Below are positions 43,136-54,134 of a stretch of 64,000 nucleotides of DNA, one piece after another. The DNA is taken from positions 3,522,445 to 3,586,444 of the forward strand of contig JAVRFU010003718.1 in NCBI GenBank assembly GCA_032717465.1. The letters are read 5' to 3'. How positions within the stretch are numbered: the first letter of the stretch is position 1; the number at the start of each line of letters is the position of its first letter. The notes below the pieces were generated by a model. It was given only the letters and a program-made list of their open reading frames with translations. It was not told the DNA's origin and made no database searches. The stretch is from Coenobita brevimanus. Lineage: Eukaryota > Arthropoda > Malacostraca > Decapoda > Coenobitidae. The translations under genes and the position numbers were made by a program.

Positions 43136-43295
43136 CGTTGGGTCAGTCCTTGTCCGAAGCTTCTTGTTTGTTTTTTTAGTTAGTTGTTTTCCGGGGAGGG
43201 GCACTAACCCTCCGCCAACCCTTTTAGTCGCCTTTTACGACAAGCAGGGATACTGGGGGAGTATTCTTGAAAAACCCCCCTACCCCCAGGGGGGG
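43135..43295 (-). promoter_or_regulatory. LINE-A 5' leader with strong hairpins
   Basis: Minus-strand leader shared by all full-length LINE-A and LINE-B copies. Potential stems: GTCG/CGAC around TAAAAGG, GGAGGG/CCCCTCC around TTAGTG, and a G5-6 run with a CCCCC run 20 nt later. The arrangement is conserved between two diverged subfamilies, which suggests a functional RNA, perhaps a promoter plus a self-cleaving or structured 5' end as known for several RTE and R2 elements. No ribozyme fold was proven. Confidence 0.45.
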
Positions 43296-43817
43296 TACAC
43301 CTGACAAATATTTCATCCTGTTGTAAGCTGTAAAGTGACATAAGCACAGTAAGGTGGAACTTATGTCACAAACACATGCGGTTATTTATTCTTAACACAG
43401 GTTATGTGCGGTTTTGGACGTCCTTTAATTCATATTAACATGGCACTTTGAGCCACAGATGCTCTTGACTTTTACTTATTTGTAACATTATAATACACGA
43501 CGGAGGTATATAGACAATAACACACAATACGTTGTAGGTCCTCTTTCATTTTCGTCCCTTTCCCATATAATGTGGGTAACACCACAGTATTACACATTAA
43601 ATACCTTTATATATTTACCCCCCACTGGTTCTGATAGTCTATAACAACAATCATGACACACTGTAACATCGCCAGGGTCGTTTCACAATTGTCCAACAAT
43701 GCTTACACTGGTCTAGGGGTTGTGGCTTTGGATGTGGGGTGCTTGAACGGTTGGTCACTCACTGGCCACGACTCCGGCTAATAAGGGGGAAAAATAACTG
43801 TTTTTGTGTGTACATGG
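43296..43817. mobile_element. W3 left arm, truncated at LINE-A4
   Basis: Begins GTACACCTGACAAATATTTC, equal to 21774 onward in W2, so about 38 bp of the outer end are missing. Otherwise it follows 21774-22299 closely. It ends at the partial minisatellite unit next to the hAT-like element. Confidence 0.85.
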
Positions 43818-45070
43818 AATTACATCAGTGGTTCTTATCTCTTTTTGAGTCACGGACCCCTTCGAGAATCTGGTGAACGCTATGAACCGTTTCCCTACAA
43901 AAATGAACATAAGCACAATCGTAGCATTTTGCATGCAATGAATATACATTATTTTATTGAAAACTACCTCACGCAGTATATCACAAAGTATAAAACAGTC
44001 TTTACAAAGAATTATGCTTCTCACTCTTTTTCATGCAAAAACTAATGGCCATTCGAAAAAATGAAATACATCCAACTTGAGCAAATTAAACAAAACAAAA
44101 AACTTTAAGTCTGCTCCAAAGTTCATTTCAATGAGAAACTTGTTGTTGCTGTTTGGCTTGAATAAGATGAAATTGTGGAGTGGACTTTCACAAGGCAACA
44201 TGCATGTCATCGTTGACATCCAGTTGATTTCGACTTATCATTTTGATACAGTAAACCCTCATTATACAATGCCTCATTGTACGATATTTTGCTTATACAA
44301 TGTCAAAATTTTAGTACCCTATGCCCACTATACAATGGGAACGATTTGCAACAACGATGGATCATCCGTGGCTCAGTGAACAGCGAATGTGCAAACGCAA
44401 CAAAAACGTCCTCACACTGTTGGCATTAGACCACACACACTTGTCCACCGGTCCAGCCTCATTAGCTAGCTCTGCCCAGCCAGGCAGTTCTGACATTGAT
44501 GAGTGAGGGCTGTGAGTCCCTGTGACTGTGAGGCCGAGTAGGGACCAATTCGCCGTCAGGACAATTCCCCATCATTTATTTAAATATCAGTTTATTTAGC
44601 AAGTACACTAGTTTTTTAATTATGTAAGTTATAAAAGTGATGGTGGTTTATTGTTTATATAGTAAATGTAAAATATGGCATCAAATCATGGGCCTTAAAT
44701 GAAAAATAATAACATATTGAAACGTGAATCAGCTGATTTATGATCGATCCTTCATCTTAGCATAAGGCTACATACAAGACATTGGCATTTATATAAATGC
44801 CTAATTACCGTAAGTGAACGATCGACATACTTTGGAATTATACAAATAATCTTCATGTTACGTCTATATAAATGTTTCGGGATATTTCGCCATCAAGTCA
44901 ATTACCCATCACAACAATAACAAGACAATTCGCCATCGGGACTTTTCGTTGTCAGGATGATTCCCCTTCGTTTATTTTCATATCAGTTTATATAGGAAGT
45001 ACACTAGTTTTTTAGTACTGTACTTGTACCTCTTCAAAGTCGTTTTAAAATATACCCAGGATGTTGTAGT

Positions 45071-48000
45071 CTATCTATCTATTGCCAGACGCCTCAATCC
45101 CGTTTGGGGTGGCCACAAACAAATCGCCTCCAAGTCGCCCTGTCCCCCGCCATTTCACTCCCCTGCTCCCAGCTCACACACCCCTCTCTCATATACCTCT
45201 CCACCCCATCCTTCCATCTCATCCTCGGCCTCCCCCTCCCTCTTTCCCCCTCCACCTCACTCACATACACTCTCTTCGTCAGTCTTTCACCCTCCATCCT
45301 CTCCACATGGCCAAACCACCTCAGTGTGTTCCTCATAACGCTTCCTATCACATCCACATCCACACCACAACGCTCCTTTATATCCTCATTCGTCAGCCTG
45401 TCTCTCCATGTGACTCCACAGGCTCCTCTTAAATAACTCATTTCCACTGCTCTCACTCTTGACTTGTGTCCTTCCAACAACGTCCAAGCTTCACTTCCGT
45501 ACGTTAGAGTTGGTATCACAATACTGTCATGTAGTAACTTTTTCACTTCCATGCTCACTTCCCTGTTTCTTATCACTGCTTTCAAGGAACCAGCAACCTT
45601 TTTTCCCTGCTGTACCCTTTCAAGCACTTCACCCTCCAAAACTCCATCCTTACTCATCACACTACCCAAGTACTTAAACGTACTCACATTTTCCAATTCC
45701 TCACCATCCAACCTCGCTGTACATTCACTGACTTCACCTCTCTCAAAGACCATCACTTTACTCTTCCCTACATTCACCTTTAGATTCCGTTTCTTACACA
45801 CTCTCCCAAACTCATCCACCAAGCCTTGCAGCTCTCCTTCGTCTTCACTCAACAACACAGTATCATCTGCAAACAACAGTACAGGGAGTTTCCAAACACT
45901 ATCCTCTCTCACCAGGGCCACTCCAACATCCACTACCCTACCTTATACCTCTTTTATTACCCCATCCATGTACAGATTGAACAACCATGGAGACATGACA
46001 CATCCCTGTTTCAACCCAACCTTCAAAGAGAAAAATTCACTTAGTTCACCATCCACACGCACTGCAGCCTTCGCACCATCGTACATACTCTTCACAGCAT
46101 TCAACAACTTTCCATCTACTCCATATATTCTTAACACTTTCCACAATCCTTGTCTATCCACCCTGTCATATGCTTTCTCCAAATCCATGAATGCCGCATA
46201 CAACTTCTTTCCCTTCTCTAGAAACTTTTCCACTAAAGATCTGAGAATGTATATCTGATCTACACAACCTCTTCCCTTCCAAAAGCCTCCCGTTCTTCTC
46301 CAACCAATTTCTCTGTTCTTTCTCTAACTCTGTCAATAAGTATCCTACCATACACTTTTCCTATTATACTAAGAAGACAAATGCCCCTATGGTTACCACA
46401 CACTTCTTTTTCCCCTTTTCCTTTGTACAAGGAAATAATTATACCTGACTTCCAATCCTCCGGGACTCTACCTTCCTCCCAGGCCAATCTGCACATCTTC
46501 CACATCCATTCTACTACTATCTCTCCCCCATGCATCAGCATTTCACCACACACTCCATTAATTCCTGGGGCTTTCCCCGATTTAACTTTCTTCATTGCTT
46601 CCACAACTTCTATCCTACTGATTTCTTCCTGTCTTCTCACCTCCCTCCTTCTCCCAGCCATTCCCCAGCCACTTATACTCGCATTACTTCCATCCTCTAC
46701 GTTCAACAATTCCTTAAAGTGTTCTCTCCATCTGCTCACTTTTTCTCCCTTCTCCACTAGTAGTCTACCGTTTTTATCTTTCACTCCCCTGCTAACTTCA
46801 CTTCCACCCTGTCTTACTCTTTTCGCCTCTCTCCAGAACATTTTCTTACAGTCCCTCCACTTTACACTCAAATTCCTTCCAAATTCCTCATCCACTCTCT
46901 TCTTACTCTCTCTTACTAATCTTTTCACCTCTCTCTTTCTTTCCACATATAACTCTCTCTTCCGCCTCTCAACCTCTTCCACGCCCCTATTTCTCATCCA
47001 TTCATTGTATGCTTTCTTCTTTTGTGCCACAGCCTGCTTCACCTCTTCAGTCCACCACGCTGTTCCTTGCACCCCCCTCCGTCTTCTCTTCCTTCCACAC
47101 ACCACATCACATGCTGCACATATTTCTTCTGTAAATATCTTACACACACCTTCCACATCTCCAACCTGCCCCAATTCATATTTGCCCAATCGTTCCTCCA
47201 CTTCTCTCTTATACTCTGCCTTTATCTCATCCTCCTGTAACCTTTCCACTCTCCTTGCAACTACTCCTTCCTCTCGTCTTTCCCTTCTTCTATTCTTCCA
47301 ACTTTCTTGTACTTTAATTCTGGCCATCACCAAGTACTGGTCAGAAAGTCCACTCCCCCAACCTCTATACACTCTTGCATCCATTACACATCTTCGCATC
47401 CTCTCATCCACACACACATAATCAATCATTGCCTTCCTTTCATTCAGTTCACCACCCACCCTTCTCATCACTCGCCATGTATACCTGTGAATCATTTTAT
47501 GCCTGAGGAGGGTATTGGCTATCACCAACCCCCTCCCACCACAAATGTCCACTAACGCACTCCCATTCTCATCTATCTCAGCAGGCACACCCCACTCACC
47601 AACTATTCCATCCACCTTCACATTCCCAACTTTACCATTCATATCACCAATCAAAAACACTCTCTCATTCCTTCCAAACTTTTCCATGCACACTTCTACA
47701 TTTGTCCAGAACTCTTCTCTCACTCTTCTAGCACAATCTTGCGTTGGCGCATACACACACACAATCGCCCACATTTGTATTCCAACTTTCAACTTTACCC
47801 ACACAATCCTTGACCCAACTGATCCATACTGTCTTATGCTCCTCTTCCATCTTTTACTCACAACTATACATACTCCTTCCTTTGCCCTCTCATTCTCACC
47901 TACTCCTGCACATATACCTCATCCATACTCCCATTCTCTCACACTTTCTCCTCTCCATTTTGTTTCAGTTATTCCACATACATCCACTTTCGCATCCTCA

Positions 48001-48254
48001 AGCACCTGGACAATCTCTCTCTCTTTCACCTCATCATTCGCTCCCCTTACATTCCAGGTTCCAATTACAATGTCCTTTGTCCGGTCCTTGGTCGTCATCG
48101 TTTGGTCAGTCCTTGTCCGAGGCTTATTGTTTGTTTTTTTAGTTAGTTGTTTTCCGGGGACGGGCACTAACCCTCCGCCAACCCTTTTAGTCGCCTTTTA
48201 CGACAAGCAGGGATACTGGGGGAGTATTCTTGAAAACCCCCCCTACCCCCAGGG
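45071..48254 (-). mobile_element. LINE-A5, full length, recent
   Basis: A minus-strand full-length copy with tail at 45071-45082. The target duplication is GTAGT (45066-45070 and 48255-48259). The sister element at 23540-23555 reads GATGTTGTAGTACCAATGG with no insertion, an empty site. Lesions: TGG to TGA near 47920, a frameshift near 46280-46260 in the RT (GEEQGGF region), and CAA to TAA near 45940. FADD (LLFADDTVLLSEDE) is intact. Confidence 0.95.
46260..47861 (-). CDS. LINE-A5 EN to early RT, open frame
   Basis: A 533-codon open frame covers most of the endonuclease (VWVKLKVGIQMWAIVCVYAP, LIGDMNGKVGNVKVD, IDYVCVDERMRR, LSDQYLVMARI), the basic linker (RRKRELYVERKREVKRLV) and the first RT blocks (KAPGINGVCGEMLMHGG, YKGKGEKEVCGNHRGICLL). 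The SDH motif of the endonuclease reads SDQ, a change of the catalytic histidine. It ends out of frame at 46260. It belongs to a dead copy. Confidence 0.85.
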   Translation of the reverse strand: MSKRWKRSIRQYGSVGSRIVWVKLKVGIQMWAIVCVYAPTQDCARRVREEFWTNVEVCMEKFGRNERVFLIGDMNGKVGNVKVDGIVGEWGVPAEIDENGSALVDICGGRGLVIANTLLRHKMIHRYTWRVMRRVGGELNERKAMIDYVCVDERMRRCVMDARVYRGWGSGLSDQYLVMARIKVQESWKNRRRERREEGVVARRVERLQEDEIKAEYKREVEERLGKYELGQVGDVEGVCKIFTEEICAACDVVCGRKRRRRGVQGTAWWTEEVKQAVAQKKKAYNEWMRNRGVEEVERRKRELYVERKREVKRLVRESKKRVDEEFGRNLSVKWRDCKKMFWREAKRVRQGGSEVSRGVKDKNGRLLVEKGEKVSRWREHFKELLNVEDGSNASISGWGMAGRRREVRRQEEISRIEVVEAMKKVKSGKAPGINGVCGEMLMHGGEIVVEWMWKMCRLAWEEGRVPEDWKSGIIISLYKGKGEKEVCGNHRGICLLSIIGKVYGRILIDRVRERTEKLVGEEREAFGREEVV

Positions 48255-49071
48255 GTAGTACCAATGGAAATTAATGAAAACGGCTGTGGGTGATGCTAGA
48301 ACATAATTCAAAGTCAACTACAGCAAGGTAGAAACAAGTTAAATATTGTCTAAAAGTGCAACTTATAAATGATATCCAAAGCCAATGCTACTGAATGAAA
48401 ATAGACTTTGAGAGATCCCCATGAGAATTAGTTATTAAAGTATCAGTTAATCAGTAATATGTATGTTTATAGAATGACGGGGAATTGTCCTGACAGGGAA
48501 CATCCATATTATGACGGCGAATTGTCGACTTCATGGCGAATTGACTAGGAACCACATAAACAACCGTTGGTTGCTTCAGTAAAGGTAAGATCTACTGTAT
48601 ACTGTAGTTTTCATGTTTTTTTCTCTTTATTCACTATTAATGTGTTACTTTAAATGTTTAAACATAAGGATATTTAATGTATGTGAGTGCCAAGGTGTGT
48701 GTATGTGAGAGTTTAGGCACGTCTGGGAACGTATCCCCATTGACTCCATGTCATAATGGGATTGCTATACGATGGATTGCTTTACGACGGGGTTTTCAGG
48801 AACGGAACCCCATCGTATAATGAGGGTTTACTGTAGAAACAAGTGCTGAAATCCGACTCGCAATGGTATGTAGTTGCAAATGGAATCACAGCACCCATAG
48901 CTCGCTTTGCCAAACGAGGGTAGGCGTGTATCAACGAACACCAGAATTATTAAATCCTTCGAGTTTCTTTGTATGTTTTTTTAAGTTAATGTTGCCAAAC
49001 GGCATCAATCAATCTCGCTAAATTGTTCTCAATAATTCTGACCTTCACGGACCCCAGATTAAGAACCCCTG

Positions 49072-49712
49072 CATTAGATCATTTCAGTCTCGCCACAGTA
49101 CATGGCAATAGATCGTACAAGTCTCGCCACAGTACATGGCATTAGATCGTACAAGTCTCGCCACAGTACATGGCATTAGATCGTTTCAGTCTCGCCACAG
49201 TACATGGCATTAGATCGTTTCAGTCTCGCCACAGTACATGGCATTAGATCGTTTCAGTCTCGCCACAGTACATGGCATTAGATCGTTTCAGTCTCGCCAC
49301 AGTACATGGCATTAGATCGTTTCAGTCTCGCCACAGTACATGGCATTAGATCGTTTCAGTCTCGCCACAGTACATGGCATTAGATCGTTTCAGTCTCGCC
49401 ACAGTACATGGCATTAGATCGTTTCAGTCTCGCCACAGTACATGGCATTAGATCGTTTCAGTCTCGCCACAGTACATGGCATTAGATCGTTTCAGTCTCG
49501 CCACAGTACATGGCATTAGATCGTTTCAGTCTCGCCACAGTACATGGCATTAGATCGTTTCAGTCTCGCCACAGTACATGGCATTAGATCGTTTCAGTCT
49601 CGCCACAGTACATGGCATTAGATCGTTTCAGTCTCGCCACAGTACATGGCATTAGATCGTTTCAGTCTCGCCACAGTACATGGCATTAGATCGTTTCAGT
49701 CTCGCCACAGTA
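49072..49712. repeat. 34 bp minisatellite array 3, left part
   Basis: About 19 units, nearly uniform CTCGCC type; two units near 49110-49160 read TCGTACAAGTC instead of TCGTTTCAGTC. The array stops at the TA where element P3 is inserted and resumes at 51906. Confidence 0.95.
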
Positions 49713-50395
49713 CAGGTAACTCGCACGGAACACGATCTCACGGAAAGCGCTCGCAATTATACACGGTAAGGGCTGGAATACATATAAGACAACGTAAGAT
49801 TAAAAAACCATTATTAAAACTACAAATTAACGCAGGAGAGGCCTTTGAAAGATCAAATCCTCGAACGTCACCGCAGCGCGCGGTTTGTTTTGATTACGTG
49901 ACGATCTAGGCGGGAAATTATTCAGTGAGTGAGACATTCCCGAGTACAGTAGCACAGTACAGTATTTGTAAGTTAAATATTTAGAGTACTGTACTGTTCT
50001 GGTAAGTTTATGTGCAACTAAAAGTACTATCAAATAACGTTAAAGCAAGAAATAAAGTCTTATAACCAGTTTACCTGATAGGCGTCAGAATATTGCCTTT
50101 TTTATTTGTTCGTTTTTTCCATAATACTGTACAGTATTTGTAAGTTAAATATTTACTGTTCTCGTGTGTACTGTACTTGTAAGCACTTAAATAAAGTTAA
50201 ATCATTAAATACAGCCTTGTAACCAGTTAACCCGAATTATATGATTACCCATGATCGGCGTCGGAATATTGCCTTTTTTGTTTGTTCGTTAAACTCTTAC
50301 TGTACTGCTTTTCTACAGTACTGTATTTGTAAGTTAAATATTAACTGTTCTGGTATGTACTTGTAAGCAATTAAAACATTAAATAAAGCCTTGTA

Positions 50396-50632
50396 GGCCA
50401 TACCACGTTGAGTACACCGCTTCCCGTCCGATCAGCGAAGTTAAGAAACGTTGGGTCTGGTTAGTACTTGGATGGGTGACCACCTGGGAACACCAGATGC
50501 TGTTGGCATCCCTACGTGTCAAGTGGGGTTGGTGGAGGATTAGTGCCCCTCCCTGTAAAACAATTAACTCTAAGCCGTTGGCCACCCCGTTTGGGATACA
50601 TGGCGTCTGGCAATGAATGAAAAAAAAAAAAA
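50396..50632 (+). mobile_element. 5S rRNA-headed SINE with LINE-A derived body and tail
   Basis: Positions 50396-50507 closely resemble 5S rRNA (CCATACCACGTTGAGTACAC, GATCAGCGAAGTTAAG, TTAGTACTTGGATGGGTGAC), lacking a few 5' bases. Positions 50508-50567 resemble the LINE-A/B 5' leader (ATCCCT, GGTTGGTGGAGG, TTAGTGCCCCTCCC, AAAACAATTAACT). Positions 50575-50616 resemble the LINE-A 3' end (GGCCACCCCGTTTGGGAT, GGCGTCTGGCAAT), then ATGAATGA and A(12). This is a SINE3-type element with both LINE ends. It is inserted in P3; the uninterrupted version of the site is at 50213 (CCTTGTAACCAGTTAAC). Confidence 0.85.
50437..50490 (+). promoter_or_regulatory. Internal RNA polymerase III promoter (5S type)
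   Basis: The A-box region (GAAGTTAAGAAACGTTGG, 50437-50454) and the C-box region (GATGGGTGACCACCTGGG, 50471-50488) of 5S genes are both retained, with few changes from typical animal 5S. They could drive transcription of the SINE. Activity is inferred, not shown. Confidence 0.6.
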
Positions 50633-51905
50633 CAGTTAACGTGATTTATATGATTACCCATGATCGGCGTCGGAATATTGCCTTTTTTGTTTGTTCGTTA
50701 AAGACTTATAATAAAAGAAAAATACATTTTTGTCTTGGTATCTTTACCTATTTGCTCAGGTTTGCTCTAATGGTTTGGATCATTTGATGCAATGCAACTT
50801 GTAGAAAACTGTGAATAAACTTTCGGGAAGTGAACGAAAATCTGGGACATGAGACTGACCTTGACTTCACCCTCTCAGGTATCATCTGTCAGTTCACCAC
50901 CTGCTATCGTGATGAGTGGATGTACGATTTTTTCGCTCGTGGCCATGCCTAACCACGCATAAGTACACCCGTTATCTCGACCCAGACAGAAAATACAATC
51001 TTTTTCCTCCCTTGCAAAACACAAACAACCACCCTGTTTACGAGACAGCAATATATATTGCGAAAATAACAAGGTAAAATGATAAAGATGAACGTAAAAT
51101 GATAGAGAAAGATGAACATGTTATGACGGAAGAAGTACGTTTTCACCGTCTGCAAACGTATTTATTTCTGCTTTGTATCTGTATTCGTAATAATTAGACT
51201 TATTGTTAGTTCTGAAACTGCATTACGATTCTATTTTTAGCCATTCTCATGGTGTGGGAGCTGGAAGTTGTGACACAACTTCCTTATTGCTAATCGGACT
51301 GACCCTCCACTTTATTCTCCCGTGGCAGAGTCTAGCCTTGGAGGACGTGCAGTTTTCTCATTTAGGACTGAAAATTCAACTCTTTCGCTCCCTTTTCCAA
51401 GCATGGGCACAACAATAACGTAAAAAATAACTCGAAACTACCATAAATATATATCAAAAAGGTGAAAATGTATTCATAACATTTTTTTTTTTTTTTTTCA
51501 GCCATTCCTAACAGATTATGTACTGAAATCATTCGATATCACAGTACTGCACTTCTAAGTTAAATATGTACTGTTCTGGTATGTACTTGTAAGTTACTGC
51601 ACTGGTACCAGTTAACCTGATTTATATGATTACCTATGATCGGCGTCGGAATGTTTCCTTGTGTTTACGTACAGTATTTGTGTGTTGAAGTTTTGCTCTG
51701 GAGTACTGTATTTGTGAGTTATAACATTAAATAAACCTTCTAACCACTTAAAGTGCTTTCTAGTGATTACCAGTGACAGATAACAGCAAAACAACACATT
51801 TGGGGGGTCTAGGGAGCAATATACGGAGTAGTTTAAATATACGCGATTTCGCACCTAACACGGCACGGTAGGGACGAAACCCACGTGTTCCGTGCGAGTT
51901 ACCTG

Positions 51906-52551
51906 TACATGGCATTAGATCGTTTCAGTCTCGCCACAGTACATGGCATTAGATCGTTTCAGTCTCGCCACAGTACATGGCATTAGATCGTTTCAGTCTC
52001 GCCACAGTACATGGCATTAGATCGTTTCAGTCTCGCCACAGTACATGGCATTAGATCGTTTCAGTCTCGCCACAGTACATGGCATTAGATCGTTTCAGTC
52101 TCGCCACAGTACATGGCATTAGATCGTTTCAGTCTCGCCACAGTACATGGCATTAGATCGTTTCAGTCTCGCCACAGTACATGGCATTAGATCGTTTCAG
52201 TCTCGCCACAGTACATGGCATTAGATCGTTTCAGTCTCGCCACAGTACATGGCATTAGATCGTTTCAGTCTCGCCACAGTACATGGCATTAGATCGTTTC
52301 AGTCTCGCCACAGTACATGGCATTAGATCGTTTCAGTCTCGCCACAGTACATGGCATTAGATCGTTTCAGTCTCGCCACAGTACATGGCATTAGATCGTT
52401 TCAGTCTCGCCACAGTACATGGCATTAGATCGTTTCAGTCTCGCCACAGTACATGGCATTAGATCGTTTCAGTCTCGCCACAGTACATGGCATTAGATCG
52501 TTTCAGTCTTGCCACAGTACATGGCATTAGATAGGTTCAGTCTCGCCACAG
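51906..52551. repeat. 34 bp minisatellite array 3, right part
   Basis: Exactly 19 units of 34 bp between P3 and the W3 right arm, almost all identical (TACATGGCATTAGATCGTTT then CAGTCTCGCCACAG). Together with the left part the array has about 38 units, against about 14 in array 2. Confidence 0.95.
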
Positions 52552-53085
52552 TACACCCGAAAACAGTAATTTTCTCCCATGCATTAGCCGGAGTAGCGGC
52601 CAGTGAACGACTGGAGGATCGAGCACCCCACATCCAATACCACTACCCCAACCACACTGTAAGCGTTGTTGGACAGATGCGGAACGACCAAAGCTGGCGA
52701 TGTTATAGTGTCATGATTGTCGTTATACACTATCAGAACCAGTGGGAGTAAATATATAAAGGTATTTAATGTGTGATACTGTGGTTTTATCAACAACATA
52801 TGGGAAAGGCATGAAAATGAAAGAACTCCTACAATGTGTTATGTGTTATTGTATATATACTTAAGTCTGATATTATAATGTTACAAATAAGTATGGTCAA
52901 CAGCATCTGTTAAAAGATGTCTTTTCTTATACAATCTTGTTCCCATCTCCACCATTCATCTCTCTGGGTTCCTGTCTCCACCGTACGCCCCTTTTATCCT
53001 CTCGTCCCCCATTCCCACCCTTTGTTAACCAGTATAAACAAAGATAGTGATGAAATGATCCATCAGGTATTGATCATATTACAGT
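52552..53085. mobile_element. W3 right arm
   Basis: Nearly identical to 26482-27015, with the inner 350 bp inverted relative to 43480-43811. No gene. It ends where LINE-B5 starts, at the same base as in block I. Confidence 0.85.
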
Positions 53086-54134
53086 ATATGGAGTGGAGGG
53101 GAAATTGTGGAGTGCTGTGAAGAGTATGTACGAGGGAGCTAGGGCTACGGTACCAGTGGATGGTGAGCTGAGTGAGTTCTTTAATGTCAGTGTGGGACTG
53201 AAACAGTTGTGTGATGTCTCCATGGCTGTTTAATATATACATGGATGGGGTTGTAAAGGAGATGCAAGGTAGGGCAGTGGATGTGGGGGTGGCTCTAATG
53301 AACGAGGGTGAGATTTGGAAGCTTCCGGTGTTGCTGTTTGCTGATGATGCAGTATGTTGAGTGAGGATGAATGGGAGTTGCAAGATTTGGTGAATGAATT
53401 TGGGACAATGTGTAGGAGGAGGAATTGGAAAGTTAATGTAAACAAAGGTAAAGTTATGGTGTTTGAGAGGAATGAAGTCACAGAGTGTGCAGTGAGGTTG
53501 GATGGTGAGGATATGGAGAATGTGAGTGCATTCAAGTACTTGGGTAGTGTGATGAGTAAGGATGGAACTTTGGGGAATGAAGTGCGTGAAAGGGTACAGC
53601 AGGGAAGGCAGGTTGTTGATACACTGAAAGCAGTGATGAGAAATAGGGAGGTGAGTATGGAAGTTAAGAAGTCACTCCATGACAGTATTGTGATCCCTAC
53701 CCTCACATATGGAAGCAAGGCGTGGATCTTGCAAAAGGGGAACAAGTCAAGAGTAAGAGCAGTGGAAATGAGTTACTTGAGAGGAGTATGTGGAGTGACG
53801 TGGAGGGACAGGTTGACGAATGAAGAAGTGAAGGAACGTTGTGGGGTGGATGTGGATGTGCTTGAGAAGATTTGGAGAAATAACCTCAGGTGGTTTGGAC
53901 ATGTGAAGAGAATGGAGAATGACGAAGAGGGTGTATGTAGGTGAGGTGGAGGGAGGGAGAGGGAGGTGTAGACCGAGGATGAGGTGGAGGGATGGAGTTG
54001 AGAGATATACGAGGGAGGGGAGGGTGAGTTGGGGGGAGGGTAGTCAAATGGTGGGTGACAGAGCGACTTGCAGGCGTTTTCTCTGCGGCCACCCTTTGCG
54101 GGATTAGGGCGTAGGGCTATAGATAGATAGATAG
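53086..54134 (+). mobile_element. LINE-B5 fragment, plus strand
   Basis: Duplicate of LINE-B3, with the same start, same lesions and a (TAGA)n tail at 54120-54133. A 196-codon frame (53354-53944) keeps VNVNKGKVMVFERNEVTECA, MSYLRGVCGVTWRDRL and RWFGHVKRMEND. It has one unit of the 38 bp repeat (53942-53979). Confidence 0.9.

Larger units (their letters stand above)
40102..43295 (-). mobile_element. LINE-A4, full length, least damaged LINE-A
   Basis: A minus-strand full-length copy with a GATA-type tail at 40102-40118 and the G-rich 5' end near 43295. The frame runs from the ATG at 43135 to 40130, about 1001 residues, with only two stops visible. The left flank is C6 (endonuclease-linker), the right flank is W3 left arm, so the copy bridges two unrelated sequences and no target duplication is apparent. 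Confidence 0.95.
44249..48833. mobile_element. pogo/Tigger-like element P2b nested in H2
   Basis: Ends CAGTAAACCCTCATTATACA and, reversed, CAGTAAACCCTCATTATACG; TA on both sides (44247-44248, 48834-48835). It equals P2a apart from the LINE it carries: LINE-A5 here, LINE-A3 there. Confidence 0.8.
43826..49071. mobile_element. hAT-like element H2 (sister of H1)
   Basis: Same ends as H1: CAGTGGTTCTTATCTC and, reversed, CAGGGGTTCTTAATCTGGGG. Flanks are AATTACAT (43818-43825) and CATTAGAT (49072-49079). The element contains P2b, which contains LINE-A5. No transposase is seen. Because both copies sit at the same place in the same array, they descend from one insertion that was duplicated. Confidence 0.75.
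49713..51905. mobile_element. pogo/Tigger-like element P3, 2.19 kb
   Basis: Perfect 22 bp ends: CAGGTAACTCGCACGGAACA at the left and the same sequence reversed at the right. TA lies at 49711-49712 and 51906-51907, within CCACAG-TA-CATGG of the 34 bp unit, exactly the site used by P1. Inside, a block of about 160 bp (GTATTTGTAAGTTAAATATT ... ATCGGCGTCGGAATATTGCC) recurs near 49955, 50133, 50330 and, partly, 51550. The SINE at 50396 interrupts the third block. T-rich runs occur at 51481-51499. No transposase is seen. Confidence 0.88.

Noticed and set aside
44077..44379. Paired 100-codon frames at 22556 and 44077 as a conserved host gene
   Set aside because: They lie across the hAT-like/pogo-like boundary of the duplicated stack, start inside one element and end in another, and match only because the block is duplicated.
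50396..50507. A functional 5S rRNA gene
   Set aside because: The match lacks the first bases, carries many changes, has no T-run terminator after it and continues directly into LINE-like sequence and a poly(A) tail. It is the head of a SINE.
1663..52551. A CRISPR array (regular 34 bp repeats)
   Set aside because: The units are directly contiguous with no unique spacers, the DNA is eukaryotic and no cas genes are present. It is a minisatellite.
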